DNA of 64,000 nucleotides from an uncultured Flavobacteriaceae bacterium (GTDB taxonomy: Bacteria; Bacteroidota; Bacteroidia; Flavobacteriales; Flavobacteriaceae), in assembly GCA_947502975.1 (NCBI GenBank), contig CANNBV010000001.1:434001-498000 (forward strand). Reading direction: 5' to 3'. The notes under the pieces were generated by a model. The model did not search any database and was not told where the DNA came from. It saw only the letters and a program-made list of their open reading frames with translations. This document shows positions 38,236 to 46,911 of the stretch, one piece after another (positions within the stretch are counted from its first letter, which is position 1; each line of letters opens with the position of its first letter). Made by a program: the position numbers and the translations under genes.

Positions 38236-39207
38236 CTAAGATTTAATTTTAGTAGAAATGTGAAACAGCGCATCACCTTGATATACAATGGGCAACTCAT
38301 TTACATTAATAACATAGCCCGTATTTTGCGCTCTAACAAAGTAATTAAACTTGCCATAAGGATCGGTAATGTTACCGATAATATCTTCTTTTTCTACCTT
38401 AGCACCAACAGTAATTGACGCCTTAAACATCCCAGAATATTTGGCGCGTTGCCACCTACTATCTTTTATAAAAACACATTTTTTCTTGGGCTTAGACGAT
38501 TTAAAAACCGTTTTTAACATACCCAAATGTTTTAAAACACGCTTTACGCCATTAACTCCAGAATTGGTAACAACATCATCTATATGAAATGATTTTCCGC
38601 CTTCAAAAAGTAGTAAATCTTTGCCTAGTTTCGCACAGGTTGTTCTAAACGATTTACTTAAATTTTTAGAATATAATACAAATGGAGCACCGAATACTTC
38701 TGCAAGTTCATCAAGATTTTTTTGGTCTTTAGTATAACGCAGTTGTGGTGCATTAAATCTTCCTGAACCGCCAGTATGAAAATCCAGAATCAAATCTGCA
38801 TGCGGTACAATTTCTTGTATCAATTTATTGGCAACGCGACTTGCCAATGAGCCACTGGTACTTCCAGGAAATACACGATTTAAATCTCTCCCATCCGGAA
38901 ACTCACGCTTCAAATTAATAAAACCAAAAATATTAATTACTGGCATGCAAATAATAGTACCACATTTGGGTTGGTTAATTCCTTTTGCAATTAATTGACG
39001 GATAATTTCAACACCATTTACTTCATCACCATGAATCCCAGCAGTAAATAAAACCGTTGGTCCCTCTTTTTTCGAGCGACTAATAATCACAGGTACGTCA
39101 ATTGGTGATGCAGTGTGCAGGTTAGCAACATCAAAATTAACTTCTTTGGTTTCTCCAGGCTGTACTTCAGTTCCTAGAATGATAAGAGGTTTCTTTTCTA
39201 CAGTCAT
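38236..39207 (-). CDS. Succinylglutamate desuccinylase/aspartoacylase-family metallohydrolase (M14-like)
   Basis: This 323-residue protein has the zinc-binding GIHGDEVNGVEI motif, INIFGFINLKREFPDGRDLN and ILDFHTGGSGRFNAPQLR, matching the AstE/aspartoacylase branch of the M14 fold. Such enzymes hydrolyse N-acyl amino acids or related amides. The C-terminal beta-rich domain (YSGMFKASITVGAKVEK) is typical. It lies 98 bases after rimK and 6 bases before the cyclo-ligase. A role in removing glutamate tails added by RimK would fit the neighbour, but this is inference. Substrate unknown. Confidence 0.85.
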   Translation of the reverse strand: MTVEKKPLIILGTEVQPGETKEVNFDVANLHTASPIDVPVIISRSKKEGPTVLFTAGIHGDEVNGVEIIRQLIAKGINQPKCGTIICMPVINIFGFINLKREFPDGRDLNRVFPGSTSGSLASRVANKLIQEIVPHADLILDFHTGGSGRFNAPQLRYTKDQKNLDELAEVFGAPFVLYSKNLSKSFRTTCAKLGKDLLLFEGGKSFHIDDVVTNSGVNGVKRVLKHLGMLKTVFKSSKPKKKCVFIKDSRWQRAKYSGMFKASITVGAKVEKEDIIGNITDPYGKFNYFVRAQNTGYVINVNELPIVYQGDALFHISTKIKS

Positions 39208-39305
39208 TAAATTATAATAATTGTTTATCAGTCTTTAAGGTATCAAATATACCAAGTTTTATGGCGTTTCCTTTTCTGAAATTTGATGTTTTAAGAGTTT
39301 TAGCT

Positions 39306-40181
39306 CTAATGTCTATTACGTTCAATATAAGTAATGATACTTCGTGCAATATTTTTCCCTGTGGCGCCTTCAATACCTTCTAATCCAGGAGTAGAATTTA
39401 CCTCTAAAAGTAATGGTCCGCGATTAGATTGTAGCATATCTACACCACATACAGGCAGTTTTAAAGCCCGAGAGGCTTTCATGGCTACTTTTATTTCGGC
39501 TTCTGTGAGTTTAATAATTTCTGCACTACCACCACGATGTAAATTAGAGCGAAACTCGCCTTCTTTTCCTTGGCGTTTCATAGCACCAACTACGTGACCA
39601 TCCACAACTAAAGCCCGTAGATCAGCACCTTTAGCTTCTCCAATATATTCCTGAATTAGTGCTCTGGCTTGTAGTCCGTTAAAGGCTTCTAAAACAGATT
39701 CTGCAGCATTTTTGGTTTCTGCTAATACGACTCCCAAACCTTGGGTGCCTTCTAAAAGCTTTATAATTACAGGTGTACCACCAACATGCGATAGTACTTT
39801 TTCGACATCCCTAGAATAATTTGTGAATACTGTTTTTGGCATGCCAATTCCAGCCTTGGATAGACGTTGAAAACTTCGTAATTTATCTCGAGACCGAATA
39901 ATAGCATCAGAAGTCACCGATGTAAATACATTCATCATTTCAAACTGACGCACCACTGCACAACCAAAAAAGGTAACAGATGCTCCAATTCTCGGAATGA
40001 TTGCATCTACATAATCTAAATAACGGTCTTTATAAAAAATAGTAGGCTTTTCTTTTTCTATAATGATATCACACTTTAAGGGGTCAATAACTTCCACGTC
40101 ATGTCCTCGATGTTCACCTTCTTCTACAAGTCGATTTGTAGAATATAAATTGGCATTTCTAGAGAGTATAACAATATTCAT
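39306..40181 (-). CDS. rimK: RimK-family ATP-grasp ligase (S6 glutamate ligase type)
   Basis: This 291-residue ATP-grasp enzyme matches E. coli RimK in length and motifs. Family segments [37 protein letters not shown] and [19 protein letters not shown] (Mg/ATP site) are present. RimK adds glutamates to the C-terminus of ribosomal protein S6 in E. coli; in other bacteria family members act on other targets, so the true substrate here is uncertain. It is the first gene of the three-gene minus-strand run and is divergent from uvrC. A TAnnTTTG match on this strand lies at 40336-40343. Confidence 0.9.
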   Translation of the reverse strand: MNIVILSRNANLYSTNRLVEEGEHRGHDVEVIDPLKCDIIIEKEKPTIFYKDRYLDYVDAIIPRIGASVTFFGCAVVRQFEMMNVFTSVTSDAIIRSRDKLRSFQRLSKAGIGMPKTVFTNYSRDVEKVLSHVGGTPVIIKLLEGTQGLGVVLAETKNAAESVLEAFNGLQARALIQEYIGEAKGADLRALVVDGHVVGAMKRQGKEGEFRSNLHRGGSAEIIKLTEAEIKVAMKASRALKLPVCGVDMLQSNRGPLLLEVNSTPGLEGIEGATGKNIARSIITYIERNRH

Positions 40182-40354
40182 AAAAGTACTTAAAGTAGCT
40201 TCAAGCTATATATTTTAAAGTGGATTAGATTACTAGTTTTTGATGTTATAATACACTTAAAACTTTAGCATTCATGTAGCTACGTGCAATATAACAAAAA
40301 CGATGTGGAAATTTTTAGGTTTTCTTTATTTATACCAAATTTACTTTTGATTCT

Positions 40355-40386
40355 TTTGAAGTTTATTTAGTATTAATATACCTTTA
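40355..40386 (+). promoter_or_regulatory. Candidate uvrC promoter
   Basis: TTTG at 40355-40358, a 20-base spacer and TACCTTTA at 40379-40386 (one mismatch to TAnnTTTG). The -7 box ends 5 bases before the ATG, giving a very short leader. Confidence 0.45.
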
Positions 40387-40391
40387 CAGAT

Positions 40392-42188
40392 ATGGATACC
40401 CCCAACTTAGAGATACAGTTAAAAACCTTGCCAAATCAACCCGGAGTTTATCAATACTACGATAAAGAGGGAAGACTTATTTATGTTGGAAAAGCCAAAA
40501 ACCTAAAGAAACGGGTTAGTTCTTACTTCACCAAAAACCATGAATACGGCAAGACTCGAGTTTTGGTAAAAAAAATTGTAGAGATTAAGCATATAGTGGT
40601 TGAAACAGAAACCGATGCACTGCTTCTTGAAAACAATCTGATAAAGAAATACCAACCACGTTACAATGTGATGTTGAAGGACGACAAATCGTATCCATGG
40701 ATTTGTGTGAAGAACGAACGCTTTCCAAGAGTGTTTTCTACGCGTCGGGTTTTTAAAGATGGCAGCGAATATTTTGGCCCTTACACCAGTATGAAAACGG
40801 TGCGAACACTTCTAGATTTGATTAAAGGCTTGTATAGTTTACGAACATGTAACTACAATTTAAGTAAAGAAAAAGTAGAGGCTGGAAAATATAAAGTGTG
40901 TTTAGAATACCATTTGGGTAACTGTAAAGGCCCATGTGAAGGTTTAGAAACTGAAGAAGAGTATCACGCCAATATTAAAACCATAAAGGAAATTATAAAA
41001 GGAAATTTTAAAGACTCCTTGTCTCGGTTTCGTGAACAAATGAAGGCATGTGCCGAGAATATGCAGTTTGAAGAGGCACAAAAAATAAAAGAAAAAATAG
41101 AGGTTTTAGAAAACTACCAAGCGAAATCTACCATCGTAAATCCTAAAATTAGTAATGTTGATGTGTTCTCTATAACAAGTGATGAAAGTTATGGTTATGT
41201 TAACTTTTTGCAATTATCCTACGGTTCTATCATTCGTTCCCATACCTTAGAGATTAAAAAGAAATTGGATGAAAAAGACCAAGAACTTTTAGAGCTAGCT
41301 ATTACTGAAATTAGACAGCGGTTTAATTCAAATTCAAAAGAAATTTATGTGCCTTTTAAAGTAGATTTAGGTGAAGCAGTGAAGGTTACAGTACCTAAAT
41401 TAGGAGATAAGAAACATATTGTGGACTTGTCTTTGAGAAATGCAAAATACTACCGTATGGAGCGTTTTAAGCAGATGAAGATTGTAGATCCAGATAGACA
41501 TGCCAATCGTATTATGGCACAAATGAAGGCTGACTTACGATTATCTGAAGAACCAAGACATATTGAATGTTTTGATAACTCGAACATACAAGGCACAAAC
41601 CCTGTAGCGGCTTGTGTGGTATTTAAGAACGGCAAACCAAGTAAAAAGGAGTATCGTCATTTTAATATAAAAACTGTTGTGGGTCCAGATGATTTTGCTT
41701 CTATGGAAGAAGTGGTACACAGACGCTATAAACGTCTTTTAGAAGAAGATCAACCACTACCGCAATTGATAATTATTGATGGCGGAAAAGGACAATTGTC
41801 TTCGGCATTAAAAAGTTTAGATGTATTAGGATTACGTGGTAAAATTGCCATTATAGGGATTGCTAAACGTTTGGAAGAATTGTTTTATCCAAATGATCCA
41901 ATTCCATTATATTTAGATAAGAAAAGTGAAACGCTAAAAATTATCCAGCAGTTACGGAATGAAGCCCACCGTTTTGGTATTGAGCATCATCGCAACAGAC
42001 GCAGTAAAAATGCGTTAAATACAGAGTTAGAAACTATTCCAGGTGTTGGAGAAAAAACAGTTGTAGAGTTGTTAAAGCATTTTAAATCTGCAAAACGTGT
42101 AGCACATGCTAAGTTAGATGAATTAGAAGCTGTGGTTGGAGTATCACGAGCAGAAAAGGTTTATAATTATTATCATGGAACTAAATAG
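40392..42188 (+). CDS. uvrC: Excinuclease ABC subunit C
   Basis: This 598-residue nuclease makes the two incisions around DNA lesions in nucleotide excision repair. An N-terminal GIY-YIG domain (GVYQYYDKEGRLIYVGKAKN) cuts on the 3' side. A UVR domain (AENMQFEEAQKIKEKIEVLE) contacts UvrB. The RNase-H-like domain (ECFDNSNIQGTNPVAAC, IIDGGKGQL) cuts 5'. A tandem helix-hairpin-helix (IPGVGEKTVVELLKHF) closes the protein. All domains are present and length is standard. It is divergent from rimK, with a promoter-like motif just upstream. Confidence 0.97.
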   Translation: MDTPNLEIQLKTLPNQPGVYQYYDKEGRLIYVGKAKNLKKRVSSYFTKNHEYGKTRVLVKKIVEIKHIVVETETDALLLENNLIKKYQPRYNVMLKDDKSYPWICVKNERFPRVFSTRRVFKDGSEYFGPYTSMKTVRTLLDLIKGLYSLRTCNYNLSKEKVEAGKYKVCLEYHLGNCKGPCEGLETEEEYHANIKTIKEIIKGNFKDSLSRFREQMKACAENMQFEEAQKIKEKIEVLENYQAKSTIVNPKISNVDVFSITSDESYGYVNFLQLSYGSIIRSHTLEIKKKLDEKDQELLELAITEIRQRFNSNSKEIYVPFKVDLGEAVKVTVPKLGDKKHIVDLSLRNAKYYRMERFKQMKIVDPDRHANRIMAQMKADLRLSEEPRHIECFDNSNIQGTNPVAACVVFKNGKPSKKEYRHFNIKTVVGPDDFASMEEVVHRRYKRLLEEDQPLPQLIIIDGGKGQLSSALKSLDVLGLRGKIAIIGIAKRLEELFYPNDPIPLYLDKKSETLKIIQQLRNEAHRFGIEHHRNRRSKNALNTELETIPGVGEKTVVELLKHFKSAKRVAHAKLDELEAVVGVSRAEKVYNYYHGTK

Positions 42189-42202
42189 TTTAAATAGATA
42201 TT

Positions 42203-42230
42203 TGTCATTTCGACGAAAGGAGAAATCTCA
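42203..42230 (+). repeat. Short dispersed stem-loop element (GTCATTTCGACGAAAGG type)
   Basis: The stretch holds an inverted repeat ATTTC/GAAAT around a CGACGAAAGG core. A related hairpin lies at 45065-45090. I recall such GTCATTTCGA / GTCACCCTGAGC pieces between genes in many flavobacterial genomes. It sits in the untranslated gap between uvrC and the lipoprotein. Confidence 0.4.
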
Positions 42231-42255
42231 TTATTATGATCTTTTTACAAGAAAA

Positions 42256-42654
42256 ATGATAGTTCTTAGTTTATTTGTTTTTCTTTTTAGTTGTTTTTCA
42301 ACTGAAACTTCAGATCCAGAAAAGGCTTATAAATATTGGGCTGGACAAAGCCCTCCAGAGGATTTGAAGTTAATTAAGGGAGAGTATTATCAATCCCCTC
42401 ATTATACATTAGAATATGAATTCTTTTTAAAATTTAAACCAACGAATAATTGGTGGAATGCATTCATAGAACAGAATAATTTGGAGGAAGATTCTCTAAA
42501 TGAAGAATGGTTTAAACATGATGGTTTTCCAAAATGGTTTAAACCAGATAATAGTTATTTAATTTATAGTAAAAATGACGAGTTTGATCGCTCAAGATGT
42601 TTCATTAATTTGGAAAATGGGGTTTGTTATATATATGAAACAGTAGGCATGTAA
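42256..42654 (+). CDS. Small lipoprotein, unknown function
   Basis: The frame is open from 42136, but that part overlaps uvrC and an intergenic stem-loop element. The ATG at 42256 gives 132 residues with lipoprotein signal MIVLSLFVFLFSC, so it is preferred. The mature part is acidic and aromatic-rich (NNWWNAFIEQNNLEEDS, FPKWFKPDNSYLIY). No family is recognised. It lies between uvrC and the patatin gene; the stop is 11 bases before the TTG start of the next gene, so the pair may be an operon. Confidence 0.65.
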   Translation: MIVLSLFVFLFSCFSTETSDPEKAYKYWAGQSPPEDLKLIKGEYYQSPHYTLEYEFFLKFKPTNNWWNAFIEQNNLEEDSLNEEWFKHDGFPKWFKPDNSYLIYSKNDEFDRSRCFINLENGVCYIYETVGM

Positions 42655-42665
42655 TCTTTAAATAT

Positions 42666-44906
42666 TTGAAAATAAAATTATTTATATCGCTCCTGCTTCT
42701 ACTAGCATTCCTTTCCGCGAAAGCGCAAAACAATGTAGAAGAAAACCCTAAACCAAAAGTTGGTTTAGTGTTAAGTGGTGGTGGTGCAAAGGGTTTGGCA
42801 CATATTGGTGCTTTAAAAGTTTTAGATAGCCTTGGTGTGAAGGTAGATTATGTTGCAGGAACTAGTATGGGTGCTATTATAGGCTCATTATATGCTAGTG
42901 GATATTCTGGTAAAGCACTAGATTCTATCTTTAATGGGGTAGATTTTGATAAAATTATCAGCGATGATTTGCCAAGGGCATCCAAGGCATTTTACGAGCG
43001 TAATAATTCGGAACGTTATGCCATTACCTTACCATTCGATGATTTTAAAGTGAAGCTCCCATCGGCATTATCTCGCGGACAGAATACCTATAATTTATTA
43101 TCTAAATTACTGTTGCATGTTAGTCATGTAAACAATTTTAAAGATTTACCTATTCCGTTTTTTTGTATCGCAACTAATATTGAAACAGGACAGCAAGTGC
43201 AGCTAGAAAGCGGCAACTTAACAAGAGCTGTTATGGCAAGTGGTGCCTTACCTTCTTTGTTTCAGCCTGTGGCTATAAATGATGTCGTATTAATCGATGG
43301 CGGTGTGGTAAACAATTATCCAATTGAAGAGCTTCGCGCAAAGGGTATGGACATTATTATCGGAGTAGATGTGCAAGACGGTTTATTAAATCTCGAAGAA
43401 CTAGGGTCTGCACCTGATGTGTTGATTCAAATTAATAACTTCAGAACGATTAAGGATATGAAGTTAAAGGCACCGAAGACAGATATTTACATTAAACCAG
43501 ATATTAAAGATTTTAATGTAGTGTCGTTTAATGAAGGTAACACCATAATCACTAATGGAGAAAAAGCAGCACTTCAGAATGTAAAACGTTTAGATGAGCT
43601 AGCCAAAATTCAAGTTTCAGAACGAGAAAGTATTATAAATAAAACGACCAGAGATAGTATAACCATTAGAAACATTCTTATTGAAGGGAATAATAAATAT
43701 ACGCGTTCCTACATTTTAGGAAAACTAAAAATAAAGACTGGGGAAAAGTTGTCTTACACCAACTTTCAGAAGGGTATAAATAGTTTAATTGCAACTAATA
43801 ATTTCGATTCGTTTTATTACAGACTCATTCCATCTGTAATGAAAAATGAATATGATTTAGTAGCTGAAGCCAAAGAAAATAAAACAACTACATTTTTGAA
43901 ACTTGGTGTGCATTATGATGATTTGTACAAAAGTGCTGCGCTGGTAAACCTCACCAAAAAGCGCGTATTGTTTGGGAATGATATTGCATCCTTAGATTTG
44001 GCTTTTGGAGATAACGTACGATATAATTTTGAGTATTTAATTGACAAAGGTTTTTATTGGAGTGTTGGATTACGTTCTCGATATAATGCTTTTAAAAAAG
44101 ATGTAAATGCAGAGTTGCTAATTGATGATACTCAAATAGCAAGTACGGGTTTAAACAAAATAAATGCATCACTGCACGATCAAACCAATCAGTTTTATTT
44201 GCAAACCTTATTTAGAAAAGATTTTGCTTTAAGTTTAGGAGCAGAACATAAGCGTTTAGAAATTACTTCAGAAACTATTGCTAATACCGATCAAGATGAG
44301 TTTGTATTTGAAAGTACCGATTATTTTAGTGCCTTCGGAAATTTGAGATTAGATACGTATGACAATAAATACTTTCCAAAAAGAGGTGTTTATTTTAATA
44401 GTGATTTACATATGTATTTATTTGCATCACATTTTAATGAAGATTTCGAAAGTTTTTCAATTGCCAGAGCTACTGCAGGATACGCATTTAGTGTATCACC
44501 CAAATTATCCTTTAATTTACAAACAGGAGGCGGATTTAAGTTTGGAGATAATTCCACTACAACTTTAGATTTTGCTTTGGGTGGTTATGGTAATAACCTC
44601 ATCAATAATTTTATACCATTTTATGGCTACGATTTTATTTCATTAACAGGCAATAGTTATGTAAAAGCTTACTTTAGTATGGATTATGAAGTTTTTAAAA
44701 AGCATCATATTACAGTAGAAGGGAATTGGGCTAATATTGATGATAATATTTTTGAGAGCGGCGAATGGTTTTCATTGCCAGACTATAGAGGCTATGCCTT
44801 AGGTTATGCCATAGATAGTTTTATTGGTCCTGTTCAAATAAAATACAGTTATTCACCAGAACAAAATAGTAGCGTTTGGTATTTTAATGTAGGGTTTTGG
44901 TTTTAA
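42666..44906 (+). CDS. Patatin-like phospholipase with BamA-type outer-membrane barrel
   Basis: This 746-residue protein has signal peptide SAKAQ from a TTG start at 42666, which gives an ideal signal sequence. The patatin domain has the oxyanion motif SGGGAKGLAHIG, the nucleophile motif GTSMG and the dyad Asp in DGGVVNNYP. One POTRA-like segment follows (NILIEGNNKYTRSYILGKL). The C-terminal half is a surface-antigen/Omp85 barrel ending in WYFNVGFWF. The order resembles type Vd autotransporters such as PlpD. It probably places a phospholipase at the outer membrane. Substrate unknown. Confidence 0.88.
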   Translation: MKIKLFISLLLLLAFLSAKAQNNVEENPKPKVGLVLSGGGAKGLAHIGALKVLDSLGVKVDYVAGTSMGAIIGSLYASGYSGKALDSIFNGVDFDKIISDDLPRASKAFYERNNSERYAITLPFDDFKVKLPSALSRGQNTYNLLSKLLLHVSHVNNFKDLPIPFFCIATNIETGQQVQLESGNLTRAVMASGALPSLFQPVAINDVVLIDGGVVNNYPIEELRAKGMDIIIGVDVQDGLLNLEELGSAPDVLIQINNFRTIKDMKLKAPKTDIYIKPDIKDFNVVSFNEGNTIITNGEKAALQNVKRLDELAKIQVSERESIINKTTRDSITIRNILIEGNNKYTRSYILGKLKIKTGEKLSYTNFQKGINSLIATNNFDSFYYRLIPSVMKNEYDLVAEAKENKTTTFLKLGVHYDDLYKSAALVNLTKKRVLFGNDIASLDLAFGDNVRYNFEYLIDKGFYWSVGLRSRYNAFKKDVNAELLIDDTQIASTGLNKINASLHDQTNQFYLQTLFRKDFALSLGAEHKRLEITSETIANTDQDEFVFESTDYFSAFGNLRLDTYDNKYFPKRGVYFNSDLHMYLFASHFNEDFESFSIARATAGYAFSVSPKLSFNLQTGGGFKFGDNSTTTLDFALGGYGNNLINNFIPFYGYDFISLTGNSYVKAYFSMDYEVFKKHHITVEGNWANIDDNIFESGEWFSLPDYRGYALGYAIDSFIGPVQIKYSYSPEQNSSVWYFNVGFWF

Positions 44907-45064
44907 CGAATCGTTAAAGCTTTAATATCTTAATTTTTACGATATTTGTGTAGTATGAAACTCTTCTTTAAAGATTTACTACAATTTCTTCATTACCTTA
45001 TCAAGAGAAATCCTGAATAAGCTGGTGTTTTTGTATATTTATATATCATTGATTTATAAAGTAT

Positions 45065-45090
45065 TGTCACCCTGAGCGCAGTCGAAGGGT
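45065..45090 (+). repeat. Short dispersed stem-loop element (GTCACCCTGAGCGCAG type)
   Basis: ACCCT (45069-45073) and AGGGT (45086-45090) form an inverted repeat around a GAGCGCAGTCGA core. It lies in the gap upstream of hmgA and resembles the element at 42203. Confidence 0.4.
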
Positions 45091-45111
45091 TTAACACTTA
45101 AAACATAAAAA

Positions 45112-46269
45112 ATGCCATTTTATCATAAATTAGGAAGTATTCCTCCAAAGCGACATACGCAATTTAGAAAGCCAGATGGCTCGCTGTATTACGAGCAGCT
45201 ATTTGGCACCATTGGGTTTGATGGTATGTCTACCAATAGTTATCATGAACAGCGACCAACACAAGTAAAAGAAATAAAAAATCAATACAGTGTTGCACCT
45301 AAAATTGCTAAAACAAATAATATAAAGTCTTATCGTTTAAAAGGATTTCAGGTAAAACCAGAAAGCGATTTTTTAGAAAGTAGAAAAACCGTTCTCATCA
45401 ATAGCGATTGTGCCATAATTCTAGCGGCACCCAAACAATCTACAAGAGACTATTTTTATAAAAATACAGATGCCGACGAGTTAATTTTCATCCACAAAGG
45501 CACAGGAAAATTAAGAACCATGCTTGGAAATCTTGATTTTAAATACGGTGATTATTTATTAATTCCGCGTGGTATCATTTATAAAATAGATTTTGATACA
45601 GAAGACAATCGTTTATTTATTGTAGAATCTCGACGCCCCATTTACACACCAAAACGTTACCGAAATTGGTTTGGGCAGCTTTTAGAACATTCACCATTTT
45701 GTGAACGCGATATTCGAAGACCAGAAGAACTCGAAACAAATAACGCCTCTGGAGACTTTTTAATTAAAGTAAAAAAGCAAGACGATATTATAGAAATGGT
45801 ATACGCTTCACATCCTTTTGATGTGATAGGTTATGATGGTTATAATTATCCATATGCCTTTTCAATTCATGATTTTGAGCCTATAACAGGTAGAATTCAT
45901 CAGCCACCGCCAGTGCATCAAACTTTTGAGACCGATGCTTTCGTGGTATGCAGTTTTGTGCCAAGGTTGTATGATTACCATCCGCAATCCATTCCAGCCC
46001 CATACAATCACAGTAATATTGATAGTGATGAGGTTTTATATTACGTAGATGGAGATTTTATGAGTAGAAACGATATTGAGGCAGGCCATATTTCTTTGCA
46101 TCCAGCAGGCATTCCACACGGTCCACATCCTGGAGCTACTGAGCGTAGTGTCGGTAAAACTGAAACCGGAGAACTTGCTGTAATGGTAGATACCTTTAAA
46201 CCACTTATGGTTACCGAGGAAGCTATGAAAATTGCAGACGATAGTTATCACAAATCATGGTTAGAGTAA
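45112..46269 (+). CDS. hmgA: Homogentisate 1,2-dioxygenase
   Basis: This 385-residue non-haem iron enzyme opens homogentisate to maleylacetoacetate in tyrosine and phenylalanine degradation. Signature segments are RMLGNLDFKYGDYLLIPRG-like (LGNLDFKYGDYLLIPRGI), IHQPPPVHQTFETDAFVVC, APYNHSNIDSDEVLYYVDG and HPAGIPHGPHPG, which supply the iron ligands (His, Glu, His). It is shorter than the human enzyme (445), as usual for Bacteroidota forms. hppD, the preceding enzyme in the pathway, is 643 bases downstream, so the two form a tyrosine-catabolism cluster. Fumarylacetoacetase is not in the window. Confidence 0.95.
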   Translation: MPFYHKLGSIPPKRHTQFRKPDGSLYYEQLFGTIGFDGMSTNSYHEQRPTQVKEIKNQYSVAPKIAKTNNIKSYRLKGFQVKPESDFLESRKTVLINSDCAIILAAPKQSTRDYFYKNTDADELIFIHKGTGKLRTMLGNLDFKYGDYLLIPRGIIYKIDFDTEDNRLFIVESRRPIYTPKRYRNWFGQLLEHSPFCERDIRRPEELETNNASGDFLIKVKKQDDIIEMVYASHPFDVIGYDGYNYPYAFSIHDFEPITGRIHQPPPVHQTFETDAFVVCSFVPRLYDYHPQSIPAPYNHSNIDSDEVLYYVDGDFMSRNDIEAGHISLHPAGIPHGPHPGATERSVGKTETGELAVMVDTFKPLMVTEEAMKIADDSYHKSWLE

Positions 46270-46282
46270 TTTTTTTATAAGA

Positions 46283-46354
46283 AGCTATTTCCTGCTTTCC
46301 GCTATATCTTTTTTGAGAAAAACAAAAAAGGATGCCGCTACAATCAGGGCTAGC
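46283..46354 (-). repeat. Dispersed structured element, copy A (Flavo-1-like candidate RNA)
   Basis: Read on the minus strand it runs GATTGTAGCGGCATCC, T-run, loop, A-run, then TATAGCGGAAAGCAGG. CTTTTTTG and CAAAAAAG form an 8-bp stem, extended by an outer AGCT...CCTG / CAGG...AGCT pairing. Copy B at 49629-49727 has the same order. Such elements recur in flavobacterial intergenic regions and may be the Flavo-1 candidate RNA or a relative. It lies between hmgA and the membrane protein. Confidence 0.5.
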
Positions 46355-46388
46355 CCATCAGCTAATTTTTAAACACAATCAAAACTTT

Positions 46389-46868
46389 ATGAATACCAGT
46401 AAACTACCAGCAGACCCATTAGCACTAATTTTAGGAATTGTAGCACTCGTTTTAGGATTTGCGGGGTGTTGTTGCTATGGCATTATTGCTATAGTGCCCC
46501 TAATAATTGCAATCATTGGATTAATATCTGCTAACAAAAGTTTAAAAGAATACGGACAAAATCCGGAAGCCTACGATCCAAGATCAAAAAGTAATGTGTC
46601 TACAGGAAAAATATTAAACATTATAGCGATAGTATTTAACGGCATTGTAGTCTTTATTTTTATTGGAATACTAGTGTTTTATGGCACAATGTGGTCTTCT
46701 GGAGCATTTGATGAGTTTAGAAATTATGGGGATTATGATGACTATAATGACGACCCAATCTTCGAAGTAGAAGAAGACACCTTATATAGCGAACCTGAAA
46801 TTTATGATGAAGAAACTATAGATACCACAAATACAGTGGAATTAAAGAAAACTTTTGAAGAAGGTTAA
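46389..46868 (+). CDS. Small two-helix membrane protein with acidic tail (DUF4190-like)
   Basis: The ATG at 46389 gives 159 residues; extending upstream would run into the structured repeat element. Two or three hydrophobic stretches (LALILGIVALVLGFAGCCCY with a CCC run, then LNIIAIVFNGIVVFIFIGIL) are followed by an acidic Asp/Glu/Tyr-rich tail (YGDYDDYNDDPIFEVEEDTL). The NKSLKEYGQNPEAYD loop recalls DUF4190-type proteins. It lies between hmgA and hppD and could be cotranscribed, but no link to tyrosine metabolism is visible. Function unknown. Confidence 0.6.
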   Translation: MNTSKLPADPLALILGIVALVLGFAGCCCYGIIAIVPLIIAIIGLISANKSLKEYGQNPEAYDPRSKSNVSTGKILNIIAIVFNGIVVFIFIGILVFYGTMWSSGAFDEFRNYGDYDDYNDDPIFEVEEDTLYSEPEIYDEETIDTTNTVELKKTFEEG

Positions 46869-46911
46869 AACATTTAAACGAATAAACTCATAACAAATAA
46901 ACTATAAAGAC

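Noticed and set aside
42136-42255. Upstream start for the small lipoprotein overlapping uvrC
   Set aside because: It would translate the stem-loop element at 42203-42230 and bury the lipoprotein signal.
44955-45020. 21-residue basic open frame (MKLFFKDLLQFLHYL...) upstream of hmgA
   Set aside because: It could be a small protein, but length and lack of a clear signal or conservation data do not allow a call.
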